A stretch of DNA of 64,000 bases. Origin: JAHDHW01 sp965220465. Its GTDB lineage: Bacteria; Bacteroidota; Bacteroidia; Chitinophagales; Saprospiraceae. Shown in pieces: positions 25,604-35,900 of the stretch. Positions within the stretch are counted from its first letter, which is position 1; each line of letters starts with the position of its first letter. The notes below the pieces were generated by a model. It had not been told where the DNA came from. It saw only the letters and a list, made by a program, of their open reading frames with translations, and did no database searches. The translations under genes were made by a program, and so were the position numbers. The stretch covers positions 744,001 through 808,000 of the forward strand of contig CBDCPZ010000025.1 in the NCBI GenBank assembly GCA_965220465.1, given 5' to 3'.

Positions 25604-28149
25604 ATGTTCAACACTATATTTATGAGAAAGGATAATCTAAGCCAGGTCAGTTATATTATTAGTAGGAGTTTCCCTGCAATTTATAATCGTTTCCCTATTA
25701 GTTGCTATCATATTTTCAAAAAGGAAAGCATCATATCCTTACTAATGTTATTTGCTCCACTATTGGGAGTTTCTCAAACAGGACCTGGAGGTGTTAAAGA
25801 TGTTACCGGAACAAGCTCAATGGTACTTTGGATGGATGCCAGTCAGAATGTAACTACCTCTGGTGGAAACGTTACAGATTGGAGCGATTTGTCCGGTTAT
25901 GAAAACCATGCAACATCACCCGGAATTCCTAACAGACCTGCACTTAACCGATCCGGGAACAAATACATATCCTGTAATCCACATTCGATGGATCGACAGA
26001 TTACTTAACGGTTCCTGATGATGCAAGTTTGGATTTAACAACTTGGTCCATCATCGTAGTCGGGAAAATCAACACACATAAAAACTACAATGCGTTTTTT
26101 ATCAAAGGGTCTGACGCGAACGAGAATTATGAATTCCTGACAAATTACCCCGGAACTGGAAACATTCACTATCCTGTAAAACATACATCTGGAGGTAGGA
26201 GTACCGATTCAGAAGCCGGAGAGCAATTTTCAAATTCCGCTTACGGAGTGTATCAGTTAGATTACAATCAAACAGATTTCAGGATTTATATCAATGGAAA
26301 CCATACTGAAACTGACGCAGAAACCAGGACTCCATTAACCAATTCCAATAGCTTATATATTGGAAATGAGCAAGGAACCTCAGGTCGTTTCCTTGACGGA
26401 GATATTGCCGAGTTAATTTGCTTTAATTCGCCTATCAACTCAGCAGAGCGGATTATTTTGCACAATACTATGGCCGCTAAATACGGATTTGCTATGGCAG
26501 CCAATGATGTATACAATGAAGATGATTCTGGTTCCGGAGACTATGACCACGATGTTGCAGGTATTGGTAGAGTAGATGCTTCAAATATAATTTCCGATGC
26601 ACAGGGAACAGGTATCGTAAGAATGTTAAATCCAACAGGTTTAGGAAACGATGAATTTTTGATGTGGGGACATGATAATGGTGATGAACTGGCAACTGAA
26701 ACCACAGATGTTCCCGCAGGCGGTGATCCCGTTGATGCCAGATTTGACAGGGTTTGGCGGGTAAGCGAAGCAAATAGTTCCGGCACCGGAGGAGTGGATG
26801 TAGGTAGTATTAATATTCGGTGGGATTTAACCGGAAAAGGTTCTGTTACAGCTTCAGACTTAAGATTGTTAGTTGACACAGATAACGATGGTAACTTCGC
26901 AGATGAAACACCGATTTCAGGGGCAACATTGGTAAGCGGAAATGTCTATCAATTCGCCGGGGTTTCTGCAATTGTTAACAACTACAGGTTTACTCTTGCA
27001 ACCATAAATGATACCCAAACGCCATTGTATGTGGCGAGCCCATGCACACCATCTATTTCTACTACAAACGATATCGAAGTTGATTTTGATGGTGCGGAAT
27101 CAGTCTTTGCCATTGATCTTGACGGCGATGGAGATATAGATGTTTTAGGCGCTGCTGATAATGCCGATGATATCACCTGGTGGGAAAATGATGGCAGTGA
27201 AAGTTTTACGGAACACACTATTGATGGTTCTTATAATGGTGCCGAATCGATCTTTGCTATTGACATGGATGATGATGGGGATATTGATGTATTAGGCACT
27301 GCTTATGATGCCGATGATATCACCTGGTGGGAAAATGATGGCAGTGAAAGTTTTACAGAACACACCATTGATGGTTCTTATGATGGTGCCTCAGACGTAT
27401 TTGTCATAGATTTAGATGGAGATGGCGACATGGATGTTTTGGGAACTGCGTATAGGGCTGATGATATCACCTGGTGGGAAAACGATGGCAGTGAGAATTT
27501 TACAGAACACACCATCGATGGTTCTTATGATGGTGCTGACAATGTTTATGCTATTGATATTGATGGAGATGGAGATATTGATGTTTTGGGAGTAGCCGAT
27601 AGAGCCGATGATATCACCTGGTGGGAAAACGATGGAAGTGAAAACTTTACGGAACATACCATTGATGGTTCTTTTGATGGTGCTAGATCCGTATTTGCCG
27701 TTGATATGGATGGAGATGGCGACATTGATGTTTTAGGTACCGCCGATAATGCTGATGATATTACCTGGTTTGAAAACGATGGCAGTGAAAACTTCACAGA
27801 ACAAACCATTGATGGGAATTACAATGGCGCTAGAGATGTTTATGCTACCGATATTGATTGTGACGGTGATATGGATGTCGTTGGTGCAGCTTTTGATGGT
27901 GACGAGATTACCTGGTGGGAAAATGATGGGACTCAATCCTTTACCAAAAATACAATCGATGCTTCTTTTAATGGCCCAAAAGGCATTTTTGTGATAGATA
28001 TTGATGACGACGGTGATCTTGATATTTTAGGAGCTGCTGATAATGGTGACGATATTACCTGGTGGGAACAGGATGGTTGCCCCTGTGCCACAAGTTGCGA
28101 AAAGGTTTTTGTAAATCGACATATTGGCTTCAGAGTCAGGAACAACTAA
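25604..28149 (+). pseudogene. LamG-like/FG-GAP surface protein gene broken by two single-base indels
   Basis: Frame 1 runs 25604-26008 (134 residues) and holds a late signal peptide (ISLLMLFAPLLGVSQ) and the start of a concanavalin/LamG-like domain (LWMDASQNVTTSGGNVTDWS). The frame containing YLTVPDDASLDLTTW is open from 25978 to 28149. Between them PVIH (25971-25982) is in the third frame. Skipping one base near 25961-25963 and one near 25983 restores a continuous LamG domain. Downstream are a DUF8202-like region (about 26510-27010) and seven to eight 49-residue FG-GAP repeats (27080-28070), ending SCEKVFVNRHIGFRVRNN. No ATG supports the downstream part alone (the first candidate is a TTG at 26029). 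Real mutation or sequencing error cannot be separated here. Same operon as its neighbours. Confidence 0.75.
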
Positions 28150-28193
28150 TTGTACTGCAAGATTGGCACAATTATAACGGTTTAAAAAGTGTC

Positions 28194-29639
28194 ATGAGAA
28201 AACTTATTCAAATCTTAACAATACTGATTATTTCATTATCAGTTTATAGCGTAAATGCGCAGATAACTGTAGTCAATGATGGTATCCTGACCGTCAAAGA
28301 AGGCCAGGTAGTGCATATCAATGGCGACCTTTCCAATTTTTCTTCGCTGTTTTTAAACCAAGGTGATATTGGACTGACCGGCAATTTCATGAATGAGGTA
28401 AGGGTAACCAATCCCGGAAAAGGAATTTTCCGGTTCATCGGTTTGCAGGAACAGACTTTGTCGATGTTTGATACCTTGGATATGTTTAATGTAGAAATTA
28501 ACAATCCTGCCGGTCTCCGGCTGGACGGGATCACTCATTTACAAATTTTTGGAAACATGAATTTTATGGATGGTGTTGTCGAAACTGATTCATTGATAAT
28601 GCTCTCTTTCAAAGATGGTGCTTCTACGAGCAACGGTAGTTACTATTCGCATATTGATGGTCCAGCTTTAAAATCCGGGATAAATGACTTTGTTTTTCCA
28701 ATGGGTAAAGAAGGCGATTACCGTCCGGCTGCAATTTCAGACCTGACTGATTCTGGTACTTACCAGATGGAATATTTTCACTTTCCCTATTTTTGGTATG
28801 ACATGGAATTTGAAGTGGAAAAAGTCAATGAAGAAGGATTCTGGAACCTACAAAAAGTCAATGGTTTGTCTTATCCTAAACTCACACTGACGTATGATGA
28901 GACGACCAATATGTTTTCTAATTCCAGCGATCTCGAAATTGTTCATTTTGAAGAAGATCTATGGAAAATCCTTCCCTCTGATCCTGTTGCCGCTTCTCCT
29001 TTTATCGGCCTGAAAACGCAAAATCGCCTGGCTGATTACGGATACTTTACAACAGCGCAAAGAAGAAAAATAATCCCGGATGTTAGTTTCATTAATGGCA
29101 CACAAGAAAATTGTGAGATCATTGTCGAATGGGCTATGCCTCCGGGCACATTGGTTGCCAACTATCAGATTGAATATAGTTATGATAGCCTGGATTTTAC
29201 TTTCATTGGAGAAGTGGAGGGAGATACGATTCCTCTTAACGGATATAGAACTTATCAATTTATAGATCAAAACCTACATGAAAATTCAACTGTTTATTAT
29301 CGTATAAAACTTATTGCCGCGGGGCCGTGGGAAGCCTATACCTACTCTTCTGTAATCTCCATTGACAATCAATGTATTTTCGAAGATTGTGTGTTATATC
29401 CAAATCCGGTTAGTTCCAACGAAAATCTGAAATTCCGGATTACCGCTAAAGCAGACGCTAAAATGCCGCTACAGATTTACGATGCTTTGGGTCGTCTTCG
29501 ATTTGAACAGACTTTGGATCTGAAAGCAGGGCAATATACCTATGATATCAATACTAAGGATTACAGGCTCGTCACTGGTTCCTATTTCATTTATATAAAT
29601 CCTAGAAAAAGTCTGAAATTCATCGCCGTCACCGAATAA
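28194..29639 (+). CDS. T9SS type A sorting-domain surface protein
   Basis: A 481-residue exported protein. The ATG at 28194 begins a normal signal peptide (MRKLIQILTILIISL... VNAQ, about 23); an in-frame ATG at 28062 would overlap the previous gene and add 44 residues. The body is beta-rich with a fibronectin-III-like part (NYQIEYSYDSLDFTFIG; YYRIKLI). The last 80 residues are a T9SS type A domain (LYPNPVSSNENLKFRI; IYDALGRLR; GSYFIYI). It closes the operon 44 bp after the FG-GAP gene. It may be the sorted anchor protein of the island; that is inference. Confidence 0.82.
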   Translation: MRKLIQILTILIISLSVYSVNAQITVVNDGILTVKEGQVVHINGDLSNFSSLFLNQGDIGLTGNFMNEVRVTNPGKGIFRFIGLQEQTLSMFDTLDMFNVEINNPAGLRLDGITHLQIFGNMNFMDGVVETDSLIMLSFKDGASTSNGSYYSHIDGPALKSGINDFVFPMGKEGDYRPAAISDLTDSGTYQMEYFHFPYFWYDMEFEVEKVNEEGFWNLQKVNGLSYPKLTLTYDETTNMFSNSSDLEIVHFEEDLWKILPSDPVAASPFIGLKTQNRLADYGYFTTAQRRKIIPDVSFINGTQENCEIIVEWAMPPGTLVANYQIEYSYDSLDFTFIGEVEGDTIPLNGYRTYQFIDQNLHENSTVYYRIKLIAAGPWEAYTYSSVISIDNQCIFEDCVLYPNPVSSNENLKFRITAKADAKMPLQIYDALGRLRFEQTLDLKAGQYTYDINTKDYRLVTGSYFIYINPRKSLKFIAVTE

Positions 29640-29999
29640 AGTTTTTGGGCATCTTCACACCTTGAGTTAAATCCATATTCGTTGCCTTGCACCCTTAAAA
29701 CGTGAGCCATGCCTTTGGTTTCAGTTTATTCGATACTTTTCAATACTCGCTCTCATTTATCAAAAACAAAAAGGTTGTGGTTACTAAGACTTTCAATGCT
29801 AATTAATAAGGCCAGTTGAAAACATTTATTTCGTGACCCTAATTAAAATACTTCGGTAATTTTTCCTCACGCAGCGTTGAAAAGATCACAAAATACTGAT
29901 TTTAAACACTTTGTACCCTTCGTTTCTAACAATTTATTAGTCATGCGAATAAGGGGTTGAAATAATAAAAACCGCAGAAGCAGCTCAAGAGTCCTATAT
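29640..29999. other. Intergenic region before the insertion sequence
   Basis: 360 bp without a gene. The left end of the IS982-type element should lie in its last part. TATATTTG at 29995-30002 is a perfect -7 match that ends three bases before the transposase ATG. Confidence 0.4.
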
Positions 30000-30005
30000 T
30001 TGAAA

Positions 30006-30896
30006 ATGGACGTTTTCAAACTAATTGCACTCTATTGCTACATCTGCGAGTGCTATAATAAGGAACTTCGCTGGCATTGCGAAAGATTTAGCAATAACAA
30101 TTCACCTGACTTTACAGATGAAGAGTTGTTGACAATTTATATATTTAGTATGGTTGAAGAAGAAAAATACAAGGTGAAATCCATTCATGGTTATGCTAAA
30201 AAATATTTGCATGATTGGTTTCCTAAATTGCCTTGTTATCAAACATTCAATAATAGGTTAAATCGACTATCCTCAGTATTTCCACCTCTAATAGTGTGTT
30301 TGCTAAGAGATGTTGATACGCTAGGAGTTCGATTCGATATTAGCCTTTTAGATTCAATGCCCATTATTACTTGTAGTGGTAAAAGAAGCGGAAAAGTAGC
30401 TTCTCAACTTACGGACAAAGGATATTGTTCTACTAAAAAACTGCACTACTATGGAGCCAAATTACATGGTATTGCTTTCCATAGAAAAGGGAAATTACCC
30501 TTCCCTGAATATTTTAGTTTGACCAAATCTTCTGAACATGATCTTAATGCGGTACGAGAAATTTTACCTCATTTAAAAGGTCGAACTATCATTGGAGACA
30601 AAGCATATTCTAAAAAGGATTTAAACGAAATCCTGGAAAAAGAACATGGAGTTTGTATTTACACTCCTGTTAAACTTGTAAAAGGAGAATCTATACAGAC
30701 TCGACAATTTAAACATGCTGCTGACAAATTATTTTCTACAGCAGTATCCCGATTAAGACAACCTATTGAATCTTTATTCAACTGGTTAATTGAAAAAACT
30801 GATATTCAAAGAGCTTCCAAAGTCAGATCCTCTAAAGGATTAACTGTTCATGTCTCTGGACGAATAGCCGCTGCTATATCGCTTTGGGTATTTTAA
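30006..30896 (+). CDS. IS982-family transposase
   Basis: A 296-residue DDE transposase of normal length. The catalytic triad is in place: Asp in LLDSMPIITC, Asp in IIGDKAYSKK and Glu in RQPIESLFNWL. The segment KGYCSTKKLHYYGAKLHG is typical of IS982. The ATG at 30006 is preferred; an in-frame TTG two codons earlier is part of the -7 promoter box TATATTTG. The gene appears intact, so the element may still be active. It separates the plus-strand surface operon from the minus-strand T9SS pair. Confidence 0.88.
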   Translation: MDVFKLIALYCYICECYNKELRWHCERFSNNNSPDFTDEELLTIYIFSMVEEEKYKVKSIHGYAKKYLHDWFPKLPCYQTFNNRLNRLSSVFPPLIVCLLRDVDTLGVRFDISLLDSMPIITCSGKRSGKVASQLTDKGYCSTKKLHYYGAKLHGIAFHRKGKLPFPEYFSLTKSSEHDLNAVREILPHLKGRTIIGDKAYSKKDLNEILEKEHGVCIYTPVKLVKGESIQTRQFKHAADKLFSTAVSRLRQPIESLFNWLIEKTDIQRASKVRSSKGLTVHVSGRIAAAISLWVF

Positions 30897-30922
30897 AGCC
30901 TGATTGGCATTAGTCATTAATT

Positions 30923-30956
30923 TTCAACAATTTGAGTAAGTTATGGGATTGTTGAA
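30923..30956 (+). terminator. Hairpin after the transposase
   Basis: Perfect 9-bp arms TTCAACAAT/ATTGTTGAA with a 16-nt loop, 26 bp after the stop codon. There is no T run, so termination is only possible. Confidence 0.4.
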
Positions 30957-31088
30957 TGCTGAAAGACAAAGAGGCTTTTATATTGAGGTTTGTGAAAATC
31001 GTAAAAGCACCCCTCTTATTTCAAGCTTTTATTTGCTTTGTCAAATGGTACAATTAAATAAATCTCAGCAACCTTTTTTACAAAAAAA

Positions 31089-31114
31089 ACAGCCTGGAAA
31101 TCAATCCAAGCTGT
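31089..31114 (-). terminator. Intrinsic terminator of the 31160 T9SS gene
   Basis: Stem ACAGCCTGGA/TCCAAGCTGT with one mismatch and a 6-nt loop. On the minus strand it is followed by a run of eight T. It is related to the hairpins at 32892 and 37501. Confidence 0.8.
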
Positions 31115-31159
31115 ATTTATGAAAAACCTATTAAAATATAATTTTACACACTTTCGAAT

Positions 31160-32470
31160 TTATTTCACAAACATAAATTTATGGTGATACCATTTACTAT
31201 CATTAAAAACGCTCACCACGTACATCCCGGAATCCTGAATAATATTAGTTTCTAATGCGATCAATTCTCTATTTTGAGAGATATTCATTTCTTCTGAGTA
31301 GATCAAAAATCCATTCATATTCTGGATTTTAACCTGAACATTTTCGCCAGTAAAACCTTCCAAACCAATGCTAAATTTGCTATGTTCCATAATCGGATTT
31401 GGGAAAACTGTAAGGCCATGATTGTCAACGTAATCATTTTGATTATCAACCATTTTGATATCAAAATAAGTCGTCGTTCCATCAAAATCCACTTGCTTCA
31501 ATCGGTAATAAGCAACACCTTCAAGAGGAAATCGATCGGTCACTGCATAATAACGGAATGCGTCACTATTACCAGCTCCATTTTCAACCGCTATTTCTTC
31601 AAAATGATAAGCATCTTCTGATCTTTCAACTACAAAATAGTCGTTATTCAATTCTGAAGCCGTGCTCCAGTCTATTCTTACATTATTGTTTTCCAACTTC
31701 ACTTCATAGGTGTATAATTCAACAGGAAGTGCAAAAAGACCTTCTCCGTAAAAAATTTCTGTATCGCCATCATAAGTAATTGGAAAACCGTCGCAAACCT
31801 GTGCCGAAGGATTTGCTCCGTTGAGGTCCTGAATTGCATCATCAACATTTACTGTTCCCACTCCACACAACCTTGCTCCGGTATTATCAAAATATATATC
31901 ATCAGAAGAAAAAATGGAAACATCAATATTGGTTTCACTGTTACCGGATAATATTAAATCGTCGCCTATATCAAGTGAGCCCCCTGAATAAACGTCCAAA
32001 CGCCCAATATTTACAAAGTCTCCATTAGTTTCAAAAGTTCCACTTACAGAAGTTGATCCTTTTAACATAATTGGTTTGTTGACATCAAAAGTACCTCCAG
32101 CATTGATAGTGATGGTTCCAGTATGATAAAACATAGCAGTTCCAGAACCATTAAAAGGGCCGATATTATTATCGGGGTCAGAAACGTTATCTGGTTTTAC
32201 TCCTGAAGAACCGTTATCATTTGTATTGGTTATCTTAATTTCATGGCCACTCAAAATGACAACATGATCCGTTCTTTGAGGTACGCTTGAAGCGGCTGCT
32301 CCTGAGCCATCTGAATTTGTCGTCCAGGAATTGGTGCTTTTCCAATTTCCACCATTGGTTGCATTTCTTGAATAGTAAGTTGATTGAGCATTAATTGTAG
32401 TAGCAAAAGCTAAAAACAAAAAGGTAAAAGTGGAAAGAACAAGAATAGTTACTTTGATTGGGTTTTTCAT
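31160..32470 (-). CDS. T9SS type A sorting-domain protein
   Basis: A 436-residue exported protein with a signal peptide ending TINAQ (about 29). The N-terminal half is a beta-helix-like domain (YSRNATNGGNWKSTNSWTT; GTITINAGGTFDV; GRLDVYSGGSLDIGDD). The last 190 residues (from LPVELYTYEVKL) form a linker and type A T9SS domain that is closely similar to the end of the 1385-residue neighbour (VDFDGTTT, FPNPIM, FSIGLEGF). Upstream it has a sigma-54-like element at 32585-32599 and a TACC-N8-GGTA site at 32704-32719. Likely a surface adhesin or extracellular structural protein; ligand unknown. Confidence 0.85.
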   Translation of the reverse strand: MKNPIKVTILVLSTFTFLFLAFATTINAQSTYYSRNATNGGNWKSTNSWTTNSDGSGAAASSVPQRTDHVVILSGHEIKITNTNDNGSSGVKPDNVSDPDNNIGPFNGSGTAMFYHTGTITINAGGTFDVNKPIMLKGSTSVSGTFETNGDFVNIGRLDVYSGGSLDIGDDLILSGNSETNIDVSIFSSDDIYFDNTGARLCGVGTVNVDDAIQDLNGANPSAQVCDGFPITYDGDTEIFYGEGLFALPVELYTYEVKLENNNVRIDWSTASELNNDYFVVERSEDAYHFEEIAVENGAGNSDAFRYYAVTDRFPLEGVAYYRLKQVDFDGTTTYFDIKMVDNQNDYVDNHGLTVFPNPIMEHSKFSIGLEGFTGENVQVKIQNMNGFLIYSEEMNISQNRELIALETNIIQDSGMYVVSVFNDSKWYHHKFMFVK

Positions 32471-32584
32471 GATTTAAAACTTTTTCTTAAATCTTTTAAG
32501 CGTGACAGGGGAATTGAAAATATTTAGCTTCGAGAAGGAGGGAATTTTAATTTTTTTACCAATTGATTATATGCTCTTTCTATT

Positions 32585-32599
32585 TCAATTACATTGCCA
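32585..32599 (-). promoter_or_regulatory. Sigma-54-like promoter element (TGGCAATGTAATTGA)
   Basis: The GG and TTG blocks have the exact -24/-12 spacing of sigma-54 promoters; the final C of the -12 GC is A. It lies 115 bp before the start codon. The same 15-mer occurs at 37248-37262 and a variant at 37973-37987. Confidence 0.55.
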
Positions 32600-32703
32600 A
32601 CTATTTTGAGCACAATCTTTGTTTTATAGCATAAATCATTGATAAATAATTGATAATCAAATAGTTACATTTTTTACATACTACTTTTTTACAATGTAAT
32701 AAA

Positions 32704-32719
32704 TACCATTTTTTGGGTA
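32704..32719. promoter_or_regulatory. TACC-N8-GGTA palindrome (possible activator site)
   Basis: TACCATTTTTTGGGTA. It lies 104 bp upstream of the sigma-54-like element, a normal distance for an enhancer-binding activator. Confidence 0.5.
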
Positions 32720-32891
32720 GAACTGTTTTTCATTGGTTCTCAAAAGGATAAAAAAAGGACTTTTCCAAAAAGCTAAACACCATTTTTAACAAACCTTTTC
32801 ATGACCTTTTTTCGGGTAAATATTTCAGTACGTTCCAAATAGGAATGAATTTTTTCAAAAAACTCCCATTATCTAATCGTTCCATAATAAA

Positions 32892-32921
32892 AAACAGCCT
32901 GTAGATTAATCCAGGCTGTTT
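32892..32921 (-). terminator. Intrinsic terminator of the 32960 T9SS gene
   Basis: A ten-base perfect stem AAACAGCCTG/CAGGCTGTTT with a 10-nt loop, followed on the minus strand by a T-rich run. It resembles the hairpin at 31089. The remaining DNA between 32471 and 32960 holds the promoter elements of the downstream gene and no ORF. Confidence 0.8.
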
Positions 32922-32959
32922 AAATAAAAACCCTAATAATTTATTTTTGCTATTTCGAC

Positions 32960-35900
32960 TTACTGAAGGAACAAGAACTTATGGTGAAACCATTTATCAT
33001 TTGAGAAAACACTCACCACATACATTCCGGAATCTTTCAGCAAATCAGACTGCAATTCAATAAGCTCGTTTTCCTGAGAAACATTAAGCTCGCCTGAATA
33101 GATCAAAACTCCATTCATGTTTTGGATTTTAATCTGCACGTTATTACCAGCAAATCCTTCTAAACCAATACTGAATTTGTTATGCTTTAGAATTGGATTT
33201 GGAAATACAGTCAATTCATATTCAGCCACACTCTCTTGGCTGTTGTCAACCATTTTTATATCGTAAAACGTTGTGGTACCATCAAAATCCACTTGCTTCA
33301 AACGATAGTAAGAAATACCTTCAAAAGGAAACCGGTCTATAACTGCATAATTTAGCTCTGATTGGCTGTCACCAGCGCCTTGCACCCTTTCCAGCTCTTT
33401 AAAATTATAAGCATCCTGAGATCTCTCCACTACAAAATAATCGTTATTGATCTCTGTAACAGTGGTCCAATCTATATTTACACGGCTGTTTTTCAACGCT
33501 ACTTCATAGCTTAACAATTCTATTGGAAGCGGATTATTAGCAGAGGCAGATGCTAAAGTGAATGCATTAAAATCTGTAGCTGCTGTGGCCGATAAAATAG
33601 TACCTGAAGTCGTACTACCCGTTGTTACTGCATTTCCAAGGTCTTTCCATTTCGTATTATCCCAACTTGCAACCGCCAATTCAGACAATACCGTTACACC
33701 GCAACTTCTATCATCCCAACTCAAGGTTACATTTACGTTTGAAGAACCATTTGTCCGCTCTAATTCCCAATATTCACATTCACTTAAATGGTCTATTGTA
33801 CCTTCTTTTAAAGAAGTATCATAAGAACCAGCCATTGGAGAGTCTTGAATATACGCTGCAGTAAAGTGATCAGTAGTGTTGCTTGGCGCAGAAATACTCA
33901 GCGGAGCGAACACATCGTTTTCACCTATTGGAAATTCAAAAGCTTCATCTCCAATTTTACCCATTGGGCCACTAACAAAGCTATTTTCAGTAGCATTGTA
34001 GGTTCTCACATTATCACCGATTATCAGCAAACTTGTTGACGATGTAATTAAATTTCCATTATTTAAATATAAATCACTTCCTGATGCTGCATCCATTTGC
34101 AAATCAGACAAAAGAGTAACCCCATTATTTGTTTTATCAATATTTATTGCTGCATTGAAATTACTTGTTGCCCCGGTTAAGTCAAAGGTTTGAGCAGTGC
34201 TTCCCGAGAAAATAAGTTCCGAGTCACCTCCATCAAAACCTGAACTTACTCTGACGTTTCCAGCAACATTCATAGCCCCAACATTCACCTGACCATCAGT
34301 CAAAGTAAGGTTTCCATTCACTTTTAAAGTATCTCCTCCGGTAATTGTCAATCTGTCTTCATTACAAGAAACATTATCAATATCGATATAAACGTCTTGA
34401 AACTCGGTAGAACTTTGCAGATTAATCGTAGCAGTTCGCGTCGTACATCCACTAAAGTCTGGATCTAAATATAATGCGCTGTTATTATGATTAAATATTC
34501 CTCCAATATGGTCAAACAGGGTTACATTTGAGTTCCAAGAACCACCAATATTAATATTTCCTGTTGGGCAATTGAACGTTCCATCAACAAGTGTGAAACG
34601 TTGCATTAATAAGTCTACGGTACCTGTAGCGGGAGAAACTGTTCCTGAAGTTTTATCTACGCAGATATGCGGAAAGCGAGAAGCAGAGGCATTTGAATAC
34701 TCCTGATCATTAGTGTTTGTCAGGTAAATAGTTCCTGTACCTCCATCGGCTCCCGAAAGCATAAAAATATCGCCTTCTACCCAAACCGTACCCGCGTTAA
34801 TATAACCGTCTTGAAATGTGAAATCATTCAAAACTTTAATGGTATCACTTGTCGGAATATTGAGTATATCTTCATTACAAGATACATTATCTACATCTAC
34901 AAACAAATTCCAAAACGTTATCTTCGGTGATGCAGAGGAAGTCACTGTTGCTGTTCTTGTGGAACAGCCACTAAAGTCCGGATCAAGTGTTACAATCCCG
35001 TTATTATGATCAAATGTGCCGCCTGTGTGGGAAATTAGCGTAACATTTGAATTCCAAGAACCGCCTATATAAAAAGTACCTGACGGTGCTGTAACCGCTC
35101 CTGAATTCAAAGTGAATTGTTGACAGTAAAAGTCTGTCGTTCCAACTCCTGGCGCGAACGTACCGCCTGCTTTTTCTACATTTATATGTGCAAATCTTGA
35201 GGTCGTTGCATTGTGGTATTTTTGATCCGCTGTTGCATCGTTGATATGAATCGTTGCAGAACCACCATCGGCGCCACTGTTTAAATAAATATCTCCGTGA
35301 ACTCTAACAACTCCTGTATTAATTTCACCATCTTGATGCGTAAAGTCATTTAATACAACCAATGTATCTCCTGAAGCGATATTTAAAATATCTTCGTTGC
35401 AGGATACATTATCTACATCTACAAACAAATCCCAAAACGTTATCTTCGGTGATGCAGAGGAGGTCACTGTTGCTGTTCTGGTGGAGCAGCCACTAAAGTC
35501 CGGATCAAGTGTTACAATCCCGTTATTATGATCAAATGTGCCGCCCGTGTGGGAAAGCAGGGTAACATTTGAATTCCACGAACCGCCTATATAAAAAGTA
35601 CCTGACGGCGCTGTAAACGCTCCTGAATTCAAAGTGAATTGTTGACAATAAAAATCTGTCGTTCCAACTCCCGGCGTAAACGTACCGCCTGCCTTTTCTA
35701 CATTTATATGTGCAAATCTTGAAGTCGTTGCATTGTGGTATTTTTGATCCGCTGTTGCATCGTTGATATGAATCGTTGCAGAACCACCATCGGCGCCGCT
35801 GTTTAAATAAATATCTCCGTGAACTCTAACAACTCCTGTATTGATCGAACCATCCTGATGCGTAAAGTCATTTAAAACAATCAAGGTATCTCCTGAGGTA

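Larger units (their letters stand above)
29948..31020 (+). mobile_element. IS982-type insertion sequence (ends tentative)
   Basis: The transposase gene is intact. The ends are proposed from an imperfect inverted pair, AATAAGGGGT at 29948-29957 and the complement of AATAAGAGGGGT at 31009-31020. This gives about 1.07 kb, which fits the family size, but similarity stops after about ten bases and no target duplication was identified. An alternative 9-bp direct repeat ATTAGTCAT (29936-29944 and 30909-30917) would give other ends. Confidence 0.4.

Noticed and set aside
29936..30917. Direct repeat ATTAGTCAT on both sides of the transposase as a target duplication
   Set aside because: The right copy lies only 13 bp after the stop codon and no inverted repeats adjoin the copies, so it is not convincing as the element's border.
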